A stretch of 64,000 nt of DNA. Origin: DASRHT01 sp035293765 (GTDB lineage Bacteria; Chloroflexota; Ktedonobacteria; Ktedonobacterales; Ktedonobacteraceae). Both the position numbers and the translations under genes were made by a program. Positions 34,500 through 43,426 of the stretch are shown here, piece by piece. Below the pieces are notes generated by a model, which saw only the letters and a list, made by a program, of their open reading frames with translations, was not told the DNA's origin and made no database searches. The first letter of the stretch is position 1; the number at the start of each line of letters is the position of its first letter. The stretch lies in NCBI GenBank assembly GCA_035293765.1, contig DATGMF010000058.1, positions 1-64,000 on the forward strand, given 5' to 3'.

Positions 34500-36020
34500 A
34501 TGCAAGCAAACCAGCACGGCGACCTTTCGACAATGCCAGCGGCAAATCTTGAGAGCGGGCGGGTACAGACGATGATCGATGGAAATGACCCACAAGGGAC
34601 AAACAACACAAACCCCGAGGAAGTAGAAGAATTCAATCAGAATGAGATGGAAGCGTTGCTGGCAGCATCAGCCAACCCCATCAGCATCAAACGCGGCGAT
34701 GTGGTCGAGGGCGTGATCGTGCGTATTGATCAGGACGAGATCCTGGTCGATATTGGCCTCAAGTCTGAGGGCGTCCTCTCAACCAAAGAGCTGCCAGCCA
34801 GCGGCTATGGCTCCTTCAGCGAACTGCATATCGATGACCGCGTCCTGGTCTATGTGATCCAGCCAGAAACGGCTGAAGGCCACGCGGTCCTTTCGCTCAA
34901 GCGGGCCAACACCGAACGCCAGTGGCGCATCGCCGAGGAGCAATACAAGAACGAGGAGTTGCTCAAAGCCAAAGTCATCGACTTTAACAAAGGCGGCCTC
35001 ATCGTTGATGTCAACGGCATTCGCGGTTTCGTGCCCATCTCGCAGATCCTCAACCTCAAGCGCGAAGAGGTGGCCTCCGGCGGCGAAAACCAGGAGACGG
35101 CGGCCAAACTCCAGAGCATGAAGGACAAAGAGCTGCAATTGAAAATCATTGAGATCAATCGAGCGCGCAATCGCTTGATCCTCTCGGAGCGGCTGGCCGT
35201 CCAGGAATGGCGTCAGCGCCGCCGCGAGGAGCTGCTCGATGAGCTCAAGCCAGGCGAGGTGCGCAAGGGCGTGGTGAGCAACCTGGCGAATTTCGGCGCC
35301 TTTGTCGATCTAGGAGGGGCCGATGGGCTGGTCCACATTAGCCAGCTCGCCTGGAGCCGCGTCAACCATCCCAGCGAAGTGTTGCACGTCGGCCAGGAGG
35401 TCGAAGTCCAGGTGCTTAGCGTCGATAAGGACAAAAAGAAGATCGCTCTCTCGATTAAGCGCGCCGAGGTCGATCCCTGGACCACCGTGGAGCAGCGCTA
35501 CCAGCCCGGTCAGCTCGTGACCGGCGTCGTTACCAAGACGGCACCTTTTGGGGCTTTCGCTCGCATTGAAGACGGCATCGAGGGATTGATTCACCACTCC
35601 GAGCTTGCTCCGGGAACCGATCCCAAAGCGGTCTTGCACGAAGGGGCTCAACTGCAATTGCGCATCCTGCGCATCGATGCCGAGCGTCGCCGTCTGGGGC
35701 TGAGCCTGCGCCAGGTCGATGAACCGGAAGAAAAAGCAGCATCGGCTGAAGCTCAGACCGAGCAGGACGCGACGAACCAGGCGCCTTCCGAGGCCGGAAC
35801 GACCGCTCCTGCGACGCCTTCACTGGAAAATCTGCCACAGCGCGAGGAGCACACGCCCAAGCGTGAACGGGGCGAAAGACGCGACCGCGATCGCTCCAAC
35901 GAGTCCTCGCTGCTAGGCAGGCTCCCCGACGAAGGGGAGACGACGGCGATGGCCGAGGCGTTCCGCGCCGCCGCACAACAACGCTCTCGCTCGAAGGAAG
36001 ATGCCGAGACATCTGAATAA
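34500..36020 (+). CDS. rpsA: 30S ribosomal protein S1 (four S1 domains)
   Basis: RNA-binding protein of the small subunit, aiding mRNA binding. Four S1 motifs in series: IKRGDVVEGVIVRIDQDEIL, KAKVIDFNKGGLIVDVNGI, EVRKGVVSNLANFGAFVDLG and LVTGVVTKTAPFGAFARIE. The C-terminal ~100 residues are Glu/Arg-rich and low-complexity. The start is uncertain: ATG 34500 has aaggggg about 11 bases upstream; GTG 34449 or ATG 34572 are possible. About 506 residues, shorter than the six-domain proteobacterial S1 but normal for Gram-positive-type bacteria. Confidence 0.92.
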   Translation: MQANQHGDLSTMPAANLESGRVQTMIDGNDPQGTNNTNPEEVEEFNQNEMEALLAASANPISIKRGDVVEGVIVRIDQDEILVDIGLKSEGVLSTKELPASGYGSFSELHIDDRVLVYVIQPETAEGHAVLSLKRANTERQWRIAEEQYKNEELLKAKVIDFNKGGLIVDVNGIRGFVPISQILNLKREEVASGGENQETAAKLQSMKDKELQLKIIEINRARNRLILSERLAVQEWRQRRREELLDELKPGEVRKGVVSNLANFGAFVDLGGADGLVHISQLAWSRVNHPSEVLHVGQEVEVQVLSVDKDKKKIALSIKRAEVDPWTTVEQRYQPGQLVTGVVTKTAPFGAFARIEDGIEGLIHHSELAPGTDPKAVLHEGAQLQLRILRIDAERRRLGLSLRQVDEPEEKAASAEAQTEQDATNQAPSEAGTTAPATPSLENLPQREEHTPKRERGERRDRDRSNESSLLGRLPDEGETTAMAEAFRAAAQQRSRSKEDAETSE

Positions 36021-36067
36021 CATCGCTTCGGATGTTGCACCCAATCTTCCTATAAAGAAGATCGTGT

Positions 36068-36119
36068 AACCTCCCTGCTGCGTATACTCTTAATAAGTAA
36101 TGCAGTGGGGAGGTTTTTT
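36068..36119 (+). terminator. Terminator of rpsA
   Basis: aacctccc (36068-36075) pairs with gggaggtt (36108-36115), with an inner ctgc/gcag pair of stems, followed by a T-run. Confidence 0.85.
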
Positions 36120-36160
36120 CCAGGGTTCAAAATCGGCATGTAGCGATACCGATTTTTACC

Positions 36161-36190
36161 TTGACGCTACAAATTAAGTTGTAGTATCAT
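36161..36190 (+). promoter_or_regulatory. clpC promoter P1 with internal inverted repeat
   Basis: TTGACG (36161-36166) and TATCAT (36185-36190), spacer 18. Between them CTACAA-N6-TTGTAG (36167-36184) is a perfect inverted repeat, a plausible repressor site. It does not match CtsR direct repeats or the CIRCE element. Confidence 0.6.
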
Positions 36191-36196
36191 GCAATG

Positions 36197-36427
36197 TACA
36201 GTTTAGTAGATAATTTGGAGGAGACTTTGTAACTAGCGCCCTCTGGCAAAAAGGTAATAGGGAACAGGCGAAACAGCCTTATTACTTGCCAGGCCAATGC
36301 ACTTGAACAGATTATTCGCGACCTCTCCACTGCGAAGATGCTACTGGCGAGCAGTGTAGAGGTCGATTGTTTCTCAATAAAGAGGGTTGAGCGTTTATTA
36401 CCAGACGGGAGGCTACTGGTGTTATCC
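36197..36427 (+). other. clpC P1 leader with a long hairpin
   Basis: No gene seen. A 47-nt hairpin spans 36319-36365 (cgacctct/agaggtcg plus cactgc/gcagtg with one mismatch). A ggaggag followed by TTG TAA at about 36220 looks like a ribosome site in front of an immediate stop. Confidence 0.45.
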
Positions 36428-36456
36428 TTGACGCTGTATGATGGGTGTTGTATGAT
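36428..36456 (+). promoter_or_regulatory. clpC promoter P2
   Basis: TTGACG (36428-36433) and TATGAT (36451-36456), spacer 17. It resembles P1: both start TTGACGCT and both have GTTGTA just before the -10. The leader to clpC would be about 70 nt. Confidence 0.65.
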
Positions 36457-36531
36457 GAATCACATGGTTTACCTGAGCGACACAGAGGGCTCGGTTCCAC
36501 CCTCTGCCAATGAAAGGGGGGTGACAAACAG

Positions 36532-39057
36532 GTGAACGACAGAGATCGGTTTGATAAGTTCACAGAGCGGGCCAGGAAAGTCCTGAGCCTCGCCCAAGAG
36601 GAAGCCCAGCGCTTCCAGCATAACTACATTGGTACAGAACACCTCCTGCTGGGTCTTGTACGCGAAGGCGAGGGTGTTGCAGCAAAAGTTTTAGCGAATC
36701 TCGGCGTTGAACTCAACAAAGTTCGCAGCGCCGTTGAATTTATTATTGGCCGTGGCGACCGCATCGTCCTGGGTGAGATCGGTCTGACTCCACGCGCCAA
36801 GAAGGTGATAGAGCTTGCCGTTGATGAAGCTCGACGCCTGAATCATCACTATATCGGTACGGAACATCTCCTGCTTGGCCTGGTTCGCGAAGGGGAAGGC
36901 ATCGCCGCCGGCGTTCTGGAAAGCCTGGGTGTCAACCTGGAAAAAGTTCGCACGCAAACCATTCAGGTGCTTAGCCAGTCCGGCGCACCGCATGAGCGAG
37001 ACGCGAAACATTCCAAAACCCCGACCATTGATCAGATGGGCATCGATCTGACGGCTGCGGCGCGCGCCGGCACCCTCGATCCCGTTATCGGTCGCCATCA
37101 GGAAATCGAGCGCGTGATCCAGATTCTTTCACGCCGCAATAAAAACAATCCCGCTCTTATCGGAGAGCCCGGCGTTGGTAAAACAGCTATCGTGGAAGGG
37201 TTAGCGCAACGCCTGGTCGCAGGTGAGGTGCCCGAAACTCTGGCGGGCAAACGCTTGCTTACTCTCGATGTCGGCTCGCTCGTGGCTGGAACCAAGTATC
37301 GTGGCGAGTTTGAGGAGCGCCTGAAGAAAATTATCGAGGAAATTCGCAATAGTCGCGATTGCATCATCTTTATCGATGAGGTCCATACTCTTGTCGGCGC
37401 TGGTGCCGCCGAAGGAGCGGTCGATGCCGCGAATATCCTGAAACCTGCTCTCTCCCGAGGCGAGCTGCAATGTATTGGCGCCACAACGCTCGACGAATAT
37501 CGCAAGTATATCGAGCGCGATGCCGCCCTTCAGCGCCGCTTCCAGGAAGTGATCGTCCGCGAACCTACCGTCGAGGAGACTATCGAGATCCTCAAGGGTA
37601 TCCGCGAACGCTACGAACAGCACCACCGTCTGATTATCACAGACGAGGCGCTGAAAGCGGCGACCGAGATGGCTAGCCGCTATATCACTGATCGCTTCAT
37701 GCCCGATAAAGCTATCGACCTGATTGACGAGGCCGCCAGCCGCGTTCGCATGCAGAACTCGCTCGCGCCCCTTAATCTGAAAGAGGCGATGAAGGGCCTG
37801 GAGTCGGTCCTGCGCGAGAAGGAAGCTGCGATCCAGCAGCAGGAATACGAGCTGGCCGCCGAACTGCGCGACCGCGAGGTGAAGCTGCGTGACCGTATCG
37901 CGAAGCTGGAATCTGGCTGGCATCGCGAACGCGGCACCGATAAACCAACTGTCGGCGAAGAGGAGATCGCTCAGATCGTCTCGATGTGGACCGGCATCCC
38001 GGTAATGCGTATCGCCCAGGAGGAGTCACAACGGCTGCTTCAGATGGAAGATGCGCTACACGCTCGCGTGATTGCCCAGAACGAGGCTATCGAGAAGATC
38101 TCGCGTGCCGTGCGCCGCGCACGCGCCGGCCTGAAAGATCCCAAACGCCCCATCGGCTCGTTCATCTTTATGGGTCCGACCGGCGTTGGTAAAACCGAAC
38201 TGGCCCGCACGCTCGCCGAGTTTATGTTCGGCAGCGAAGAGGCCCTGATCAAAATCGACATGTCCGAGTTCATGGAACGCCACGCGGCAGCTCGCCTGGT
38301 CGGCGCCCCTCCCGGATACGTGGGTTACGAAGAGGGCGGCCAGCTCACTGAGGCCGTGCGCCGTAAGTCCTATAGCGTGATCCTTCTCGACGAGATTGAG
38401 AAAGCTCACCCCGATGTCTTCAATATGCTGCTGCAAATCCTTGAAGACGGCAAACTGACCGACGCGAAGGGACGCACGGTGGACTTCCGTAACACGATTA
38501 TTATCATGACCTCGAACGTCGGCGCGGCCTTGCTTAACAAGGAAGCCTCGATTGGCTTCAAACAGTCGAAAGACAAAGCCAGGGTGAACCAGGTCGAATA
38601 CGAGAGCATGAAGAGCAAGGTGCTCGGCGAATTGAAGAATACCTTCAAGCCGGAGTTCCTGAACCGTATTGACGAGGTGATCGTCTTCCACTCCCTGCGG
38701 ATGGAAGAGATGTACTCCATCGTCGATCTGCTCCTCAATCGTGTCCGCAACCAGTTGACCGAGCAGCAAATCGAGCTGATCGTGCCGCAAGCCTCGAAGG
38801 ACTTCCTGATCGAGAAGGGCTTCGATCCGCAGTATGGAGCTCGCCCACTGCGCCGCACCATCCAGCGCATGGTCGAGGACCCGCTGGCCGAAGGTCTGCT
38901 ACAAGGGAAGTTCCATCCCGGCGACCTGGTTGAGGCCGTCGTCGAAAACGGCGATCTCGTCCTGCAGGTCCGTAACCGTATTGAACAACTCCCACCCCCT
39001 GCGACACCGGAAGCAGCCCTCTCGGCTGGCGGTGAAAGCGGCGGCGGTGAGGCATAA
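36532..39057 (+). CDS. clpC: ATP-dependent Clp protease ATPase subunit ClpC
   Basis: AAA+ unfoldase that feeds substrates to ClpP. The N-terminal substrate/adaptor repeats carry YIGTEHLLLGLVREGEG twice (about 26 and 104). AAA module 1 has Walker A GEPGVGKT (about 209-216) and FIDEVHTLVGAG. A middle UVR-like coiled segment lies near 425-450, and AAA module 2 has GPTGVGKT (about 548-555). An LGF-like ClpP-binding loop may be ASIGFKQ near 678-684. GTG at 36532 with gggggg upstream. 841 residues, normal. Followed by radA behind a strong hairpin; two promoters lie upstream. Confidence 0.96.
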   Translation: MNDRDRFDKFTERARKVLSLAQEEAQRFQHNYIGTEHLLLGLVREGEGVAAKVLANLGVELNKVRSAVEFIIGRGDRIVLGEIGLTPRAKKVIELAVDEARRLNHHYIGTEHLLLGLVREGEGIAAGVLESLGVNLEKVRTQTIQVLSQSGAPHERDAKHSKTPTIDQMGIDLTAAARAGTLDPVIGRHQEIERVIQILSRRNKNNPALIGEPGVGKTAIVEGLAQRLVAGEVPETLAGKRLLTLDVGSLVAGTKYRGEFEERLKKIIEEIRNSRDCIIFIDEVHTLVGAGAAEGAVDAANILKPALSRGELQCIGATTLDEYRKYIERDAALQRRFQEVIVREPTVEETIEILKGIRERYEQHHRLIITDEALKAATEMASRYITDRFMPDKAIDLIDEAASRVRMQNSLAPLNLKEAMKGLESVLREKEAAIQQQEYELAAELRDREVKLRDRIAKLESGWHRERGTDKPTVGEEEIAQIVSMWTGIPVMRIAQEESQRLLQMEDALHARVIAQNEAIEKISRAVRRARAGLKDPKRPIGSFIFMGPTGVGKTELARTLAEFMFGSEEALIKIDMSEFMERHAAARLVGAPPGYVGYEEGGQLTEAVRRKSYSVILLDEIEKAHPDVFNMLLQILEDGKLTDAKGRTVDFRNTIIIMTSNVGAALLNKEASIGFKQSKDKARVNQVEYESMKSKVLGELKNTFKPEFLNRIDEVIVFHSLRMEEMYSIVDLLLNRVRNQLTEQQIELIVPQASKDFLIEKGFDPQYGARPLRRTIQRMVEDPLAEGLLQGKFHPGDLVEAVVENGDLVLQVRNRIEQLPPPATPEAALSAGGESGGGEA

Positions 39058-39061
39058 CGCG

Positions 39062-39095
39062 AGAATAGGGGCGTGCCCGTCACGCCCCTTTATTC
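39062..39095 (+). terminator. Terminator/hairpin between clpC and radA
   Basis: aggggcgtg (39067-39075) and cacgcccct (39081-39089) form a 9-bp stem with a 5-base loop; gaata and tattc extend it past one bulged base. The 3' side is T-rich. Confidence 0.75.
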
Positions 39096-39126
39096 TTGTC
39101 TAATAATCCATATATAACACATATTC

Positions 39127-40539
39127 ATGGCAAAACTACGCACAAAATACATTTGCCAGCAATGCGGCGGCGAACACAGCAAATGGATGGGGAAATGCCC
39201 CGATTGCGGCACCTGGAATTCCCTCGAAGAGGTTGCTGAAGTCCCCCAAAGCCCGACGCAACAACGCCGGCAAACGTTGCTGGGCCAGACCTCTCCCGCG
39301 CAAGGCACTCAGGCCCCGGTCGTACTCCCCAATATCAAGCCACTGATGCAGCCCCGCATCTCCGTTGGCTTCGCCGAAATGGACCGCGTGCTTGGTGGGG
39401 GACTCGTCGCGGGCTCGCTGATCCTGATCGGCGGCGAGCCAGGCATCGGGAAATCTACGCTGCTACTGCAAGTATCTGGCTCCATCGCCAAAAATAGCGG
39501 TCCCGTGCTCTATATCTCCGGGGAAGAGTCGATTGAGCAGGTCAAGATGCGCGCCGAACGCCTGGACATTACCGGCGAGCAGCTCTACTTGCTCGCCGCG
39601 ATTGAGCTGGATGTGATCGCGGCGGCAGTCCATCAACTAAAACCAGCCCTGGTGATCGTTGATTCAATACAGACGGTCCTTTCCAGCCATCTGACAGCCG
39701 CGCCAGGCAGCATCAGCCAGGTCCGGGAATGCACGCTGCAACTGATGCAACTGGCTAAAAGCACCCATATACCCATTTTTATTATCGGCCACGTCACTAA
39801 GGAAGGAACGGTGGCCGGTCCTAAAGCACTGGAACACATAGCAGATGCGGTGCTCTACCTGGAAGGCGAACGCTATCACTCTTACCGCCTGTTACGCGGC
39901 GTGAAAAACCGCTTCGGCGCGACTCACGAAGTCGGAGTGTTCGAGATGCACGGGGAAGGCTTGCTGGAAGTCGCTAACCCATCCGCCGTCTTCCTCGCAG
40001 ATCGGGCCGCGGGCGCTACCGGGTCCGCAGTCGTGGTCAGCATGGAGGGAACGCGCCCCCTCTTAGTCGAGGTACAGGCGCTGGTCACTCCCAGCAACTT
40101 CGGCAATGCCCGTTGCACCGCCAACGGCATCGAGCACAACCGCCTGCTCATGCTGATCGCAGTGCTGACCAAACGTGTTGGACTGGCGGTGGGAAATCAC
40201 GACATCTACACGAACGTTGTAGGAGGCTTTACTCTGGAGGAACCGGCTATCGATCTGGGGGTTGCCGCCGCCATCGCCTCAAGCTACCGCGAAAAACATA
40301 TCGCAGCCGATATGGCGTTGATTGGCGAAGTTGGCCTCTCAGGCGAGTTGCGGGCGGTCAGTCGTCTGGCCCTGCGCGTACGTGAAGCCGCCAAGCTCGG
40401 CTTCAAACGCTGCATCGTCCCTAGCGCCGGACGCGGCGCGCAGGTGCGCGCCGAACTTGAGGAAACCGGCCTTCCAGCCGATTTCAAAATTCTCACCGCT
40501 AGCTCCCTTGCAGTAGCCCTGGAAATTGCTTTACACTAG
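39127..40539 (+). CDS. radA: DNA repair protein RadA
   Basis: RecA-like branch-migration ATPase in homologous recombination. N-terminal four-Cys zinc finger CQQCGGEHSKWMGKCPDC (residues 9-28 region), Walker A GGEPGIGKSTLLLQVSG (about 98-114), the RadA-specific KNRFG motif (about 259-263) and a C-terminal Lon-protease-like domain with inactive site. 470 residues is normal. No good ribosome site precedes the ATG. Its position after clpC and before a PIN/TRAM gene and ispD/ispF matches Firmicutes order, except that disA is missing. Confidence 0.96.
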   Translation: MAKLRTKYICQQCGGEHSKWMGKCPDCGTWNSLEEVAEVPQSPTQQRRQTLLGQTSPAQGTQAPVVLPNIKPLMQPRISVGFAEMDRVLGGGLVAGSLILIGGEPGIGKSTLLLQVSGSIAKNSGPVLYISGEESIEQVKMRAERLDITGEQLYLLAAIELDVIAAAVHQLKPALVIVDSIQTVLSSHLTAAPGSISQVRECTLQLMQLAKSTHIPIFIIGHVTKEGTVAGPKALEHIADAVLYLEGERYHSYRLLRGVKNRFGATHEVGVFEMHGEGLLEVANPSAVFLADRAAGATGSAVVVSMEGTRPLLVEVQALVTPSNFGNARCTANGIEHNRLLMLIAVLTKRVGLAVGNHDIYTNVVGGFTLEEPAIDLGVAAAIASSYREKHIAADMALIGEVGLSGELRAVSRLALRVREAAKLGFKRCIVPSAGRGAQVRAELEETGLPADFKILTASSLAVALEIALH

Positions 40540-40543
40540 ATAT

Positions 40544-40568
40544 AGGGCGAGGCTCGCCCTTGCCCTGA
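40544..40568 (+). repeat. Palindromic GC repeat after radA
   Basis: agggcgag-g-ctcgccct (40544-40560) is a perfect hairpin, followed by tgccct. It starts five bases after the radA stop and shares the taggg...gccc pattern of the 37-bp array, so it may be a relative used as a transcript end. Confidence 0.6.
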
Positions 40569-40647
40569 TAGAAAATTGCTTTGATAGGCTCTTACGCTCT
40601 GGTAAGCTCTTACACCGGCCTGGCAGAGGAGTCAAAGCTTACGGCTA

Positions 40648-40676
40648 TTGCTTCCAATGCAAGAACGGTGTATACT
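40648..40676 (+). promoter_or_regulatory. Promoter of the PIN/TRAM gene
   Basis: TTGCTT (40648-40653) and TATACT (40671-40676), spacer 17. The transcript would start near 40683 with a hairpin from atgcca/tggcat (40687-40706), giving a leader of about 210 nt with no gene in it. Confidence 0.6.
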
Positions 40677-40892
40677 GCATATTTGATATGCCACATCAGA
40701 TGGCATAGCAGATCTATTGAAAATTTTAATAGCTCAACAGGCACGTTTTTACCGTAAGTGTCAACAGGCAGGCGACAACAACATTGGAATTATCATTTTT
40801 GTTATTATCACTGACCTTGCCTCAAATCTTACAACACGCCGCCTGCTGAACGCTTACGCGCTATATCGCGCACTGCTCTGGAGGAGGCAGGG

Positions 40893-42032
40893 ATGTTTGT
40901 GAATACCATCGCTCGTATCGTGGGAGCGCTTGTTGCCATCGGTCTCGTTGTTGTTGCCTTTCTTCTTGGTAATAAGACGCTGCCCCACGCCATTGAATGG
41001 GTTTTTGCGATTGCCGCCGTTAGTGGCATCGTTGCATTTATTGTCACACCGTATATCACTGTCGTACCATATATGTGGCTCCGCGATAAAATTCGTGGCG
41101 CCGCCGCCAGCGACCTTGTTGCCGCGGCGATTGGCCTGACTATCGGCTTGATCATCTCGGCCCTGCTGGCTATCCCGCTGGCACACCTGCCCGATATCTG
41201 GGGCCAGGTGCTTCCCTTTGTGAGCGCGGTTCTCTTCGGCTACCTGGGCGTGGTTATCGCTGTCCTGCGCAAAAATGATATCGCTCACCTGTTCCAATCC
41301 ACTATTCTGCGCCGTGGACGAGAGCGAGAGCGGGAACGCGAGGAGGAGCGCGATAAAGAGAAAGCCGATACCGTACCCGCTCCACTCCCTCTCCAGATCC
41401 TGCTGGATACCAGCACTATCATCGACGGACGCATCGCCGATATCAGCCAGACCGGCTTTATCACCGGCACGCTGGTGGTCCCCCGCTTCGTGCTGAACGA
41501 GCTCCAACGCATCGCCGACTCCGCCGATACGATGCGCCGCAACCGTGGCAGACGCGGCCTGGAGATATTAAACCGCCTCCAGAAGGATGCGACCGTCCCC
41601 ATTGAGATCATCGACGCTGATGTCGATGGCATCGCCGATGTCGATGGCAAGCTGGTCAAGATGGCTCGCGACCAGCACTGCCCCATCATTACCAACGACT
41701 TCAACCTCAATCGCGTGGCGGAACTTCAGGGCGTGAAGGTGCTCAATATCAATGAGCTTGCTAACGCGATCAAACCAGTCCTGCTGCCAGGAGAGGATAT
41801 CCACATTAAAATTATGCAGGATGGGAAAGAGCTGGGCCAGGGCGTGGGATACCTGGATGACGGCACGATGATCGTGGTGGAGAACGGACGTCAGTTCATG
41901 AATATGACGATTGAGGTGACGGTCACACGGGTGCTCCAGACGGTAGCCGGACGCATGATCTTCGCTCACCCCCGACAAAGCAATACGATTACGCCCTCGC
42001 CTCAGTCGTCTTCCAAACAACGACCCGCCTGA
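40893..42032 (+). CDS. Membrane PIN/TRAM domain protein (YacL-like)
   Basis: Four N-terminal membrane segments (about residues 8-30, 36-58, 78-100, 107-128), a charged linker rich in Arg/Glu, a PIN nuclease-like domain with LLDTSTIIDGRIADI (about 170-184) and conserved acidic residues (DADVDGIADVDGKL, ITNDFNLNRVA), then a C-terminal TRAM domain (about 290-355). This is the architecture of B. subtilis YacL and M. tuberculosis Rv3578-neighbour homologues; the PIN domain suggests RNA cleavage but the substrate is unknown. ATG 40893 has ggaggagg upstream. Adjacent radA and ispD/ispF match the Firmicutes order. Confidence 0.9.
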   Translation: MFVNTIARIVGALVAIGLVVVAFLLGNKTLPHAIEWVFAIAAVSGIVAFIVTPYITVVPYMWLRDKIRGAAASDLVAAAIGLTIGLIISALLAIPLAHLPDIWGQVLPFVSAVLFGYLGVVIAVLRKNDIAHLFQSTILRRGREREREREEERDKEKADTVPAPLPLQILLDTSTIIDGRIADISQTGFITGTLVVPRFVLNELQRIADSADTMRRNRGRRGLEILNRLQKDATVPIEIIDADVDGIADVDGKLVKMARDQHCPIITNDFNLNRVAELQGVKVLNINELANAIKPVLLPGEDIHIKIMQDGKELGQGVGYLDDGTMIVVENGRQFMNMTIEVTVTRVLQTVAGRMIFAHPRQSNTITPSPQSSSKQRPA

Positions 42033-42047
42033 GCGAGGTTGTAGCAA

Positions 42048-42069
42048 AGGGCACCGTGAGAGGTGCCCT
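42048..42069 (+). terminator. Terminator of the PIN/TRAM gene
   Basis: agggcacc (42048-42055) and ggtgccct (42062-42069) form an 8-bp stem with loop gtgaga, followed by gttcttattctc. It also argues that ispD starts downstream at 42122, not at the GTG at 42056 inside this loop. Confidence 0.7.
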
Positions 42070-42121
42070 GTTCTTATTCTCAGAGAAGGAGAGCGGCCCC
42101 AGACCGCACCCGAATAGCTTC

Positions 42122-42814
42122 ATGCAAGAGCAATCAGCCGTGATTATTGTGGCAGCCGGCGCCAGCCGCCGCATGCAGGGACAGGATAAACTCTGGCTCC
42201 CTCTGGCGGGACGCATTACCCTCGCTCGCACCATCGATGTCTTCGCGACTTCGCCCCTCATTCATACGATTGTGCTGGTGACCAGCGCGGAACGCCTGGA
42301 CGCTACTGCCAGCCTGTGCCAGCATGAACCCTGGCACAAAATAGCCGCTATCGTTCCCGGCGGCATCCGTCGCCAGGACTCGGTCCGCATCGGGCTTGAT
42401 ACGCTTGCCGGCGTCGCGCCTTCCTGTCGCTGGGTTATGATCCACGACGGTGCGCGCCCCCTGGTCTCGCCCGCCATGCTGGAAGCTGGCCTGATGATGG
42501 CGCAGGAACACCAGGCAGCCATTGCCGCCGTTCCGGTGAAAGATACGATCAAGCAGGTAGAGCACGGACGCATCACTGCTACCCCGGACCGCTCACAGCT
42601 CTGGGCGGTACAAACCCCTCAAGTCTTTGCTTTCCCCCTGATCCATCAGGCGCATCATTCCCCTATCGCCGCCGAAGACATGACCGACGACGCGACGCTG
42701 CTCGAACGCCTGGGACATCCGGTAGCGGTCTTCCCCGGCTCCTATAGCAACATCAAGATTACGACTCAGGAAGATGTCCTGATCGCTGAAGCATTACTGC
42801 GAGGGCAACAATAA
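42122..42814 (+). CDS. ispD: 2-C-methyl-D-erythritol 4-phosphate cytidylyltransferase
   Basis: MEP-pathway enzyme making CDP-methylerythritol. N-terminal IIVAAGASRRMQGQDKLWLPL (positions 8-28; the CTP-binding loop is AAGASRRMQGQDK), HDGARPLV and the final segment with ITTQEDVLIAEALL are diagnostic. 230 residues is normal. ATG 42122 lacks a strong ribosome site but fits the family N-terminus and lies after the upstream terminator. The stop overlaps the ispF ATG by one base (TAATG). Confidence 0.95.
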   Translation: MQEQSAVIIVAAGASRRMQGQDKLWLPLAGRITLARTIDVFATSPLIHTIVLVTSAERLDATASLCQHEPWHKIAAIVPGGIRRQDSVRIGLDTLAGVAPSCRWVMIHDGARPLVSPAMLEAGLMMAQEHQAAIAAVPVKDTIKQVEHGRITATPDRSQLWAVQTPQVFAFPLIHQAHHSPIAAEDMTDDATLLERLGHPVAVFPGSYSNIKITTQEDVLIAEALLRGQQ

Positions 42815-43290
42815 TGGCTATAAGAATTGGCTCCGGTTACGATGTGCATGCCTTTACTCAGGGCCGCCCCCTGATCCTCGGCGGAGTTACCATCCCCCAC
42901 GACTGCGGCCTCTCCGGTCACTCCGACGCCGACGCGCTCATCCACGCAGTAGTTGATGCGCTGCTGGGAGCCGCCGCGCTCGGCGATATCGGCACATACT
43001 TCCCCTCCCATGACCCCCGCTGGAAAGATCAACCCAGCGCGGTCTTCCTTGATTACACCTATGATCTGTTATGTCAACATGGATGGCGGATCAGCAACAT
43101 TGACGCGACCATTGTGGCCGAGCGCCCAAAGCTCGCCCCCTATGTTCAGGCGATGCGTACACACCTGGCAGAACATCTGCACCTGGCAATCGAGCAGGTC
43201 AGCGTCAAAGCCACCACAACGGACGGCCTGGGCTTCGCCGGGCGGCGCGAAGGTATTGCGTGCTATGCGGTTGCGCTGATTGAGCAGTAG
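42814..43290 (+). CDS. ispF: 2-C-methyl-D-erythritol 2,4-cyclodiphosphate synthase
   Basis: Converts CDP-ME-2-phosphate to ME-cPP with release of CMP. GSGYDVHAF at residues 6-14 carries the zinc-binding Asp and His; LSGHSDADALIHAVVDALLG gives the third zinc ligand; KATTTDGLGFAGRREGI is conserved near the C-terminus. 158 residues, normal. It overlaps ispD by one base. ispE, the intervening pathway step, is elsewhere in the window (55999). Confidence 0.97.
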   Translation: MAIRIGSGYDVHAFTQGRPLILGGVTIPHDCGLSGHSDADALIHAVVDALLGAAALGDIGTYFPSHDPRWKDQPSAVFLDYTYDLLCQHGWRISNIDATIVAERPKLAPYVQAMRTHLAEHLHLAIEQVSVKATTTDGLGFAGRREGIACYAVALIEQ

Positions 43291-43426
43291 GCGAAGCATT
43301 GGGCAATGGATGATGCAAACCAACCCAAAGGATATTACAGTATTTACAATGTATTATGCGCCATGATATGATGATACTCAGAAAACTAAAGGAAACTTAT
43401 GCCGGAGAGGTCGGAGGGGCAAAACT

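Noticed and set aside
42056..42121. GTG start of ispD at 42056
   Set aside because: It lies in the loop of a terminator hairpin and adds residues unlike the family N-terminus.
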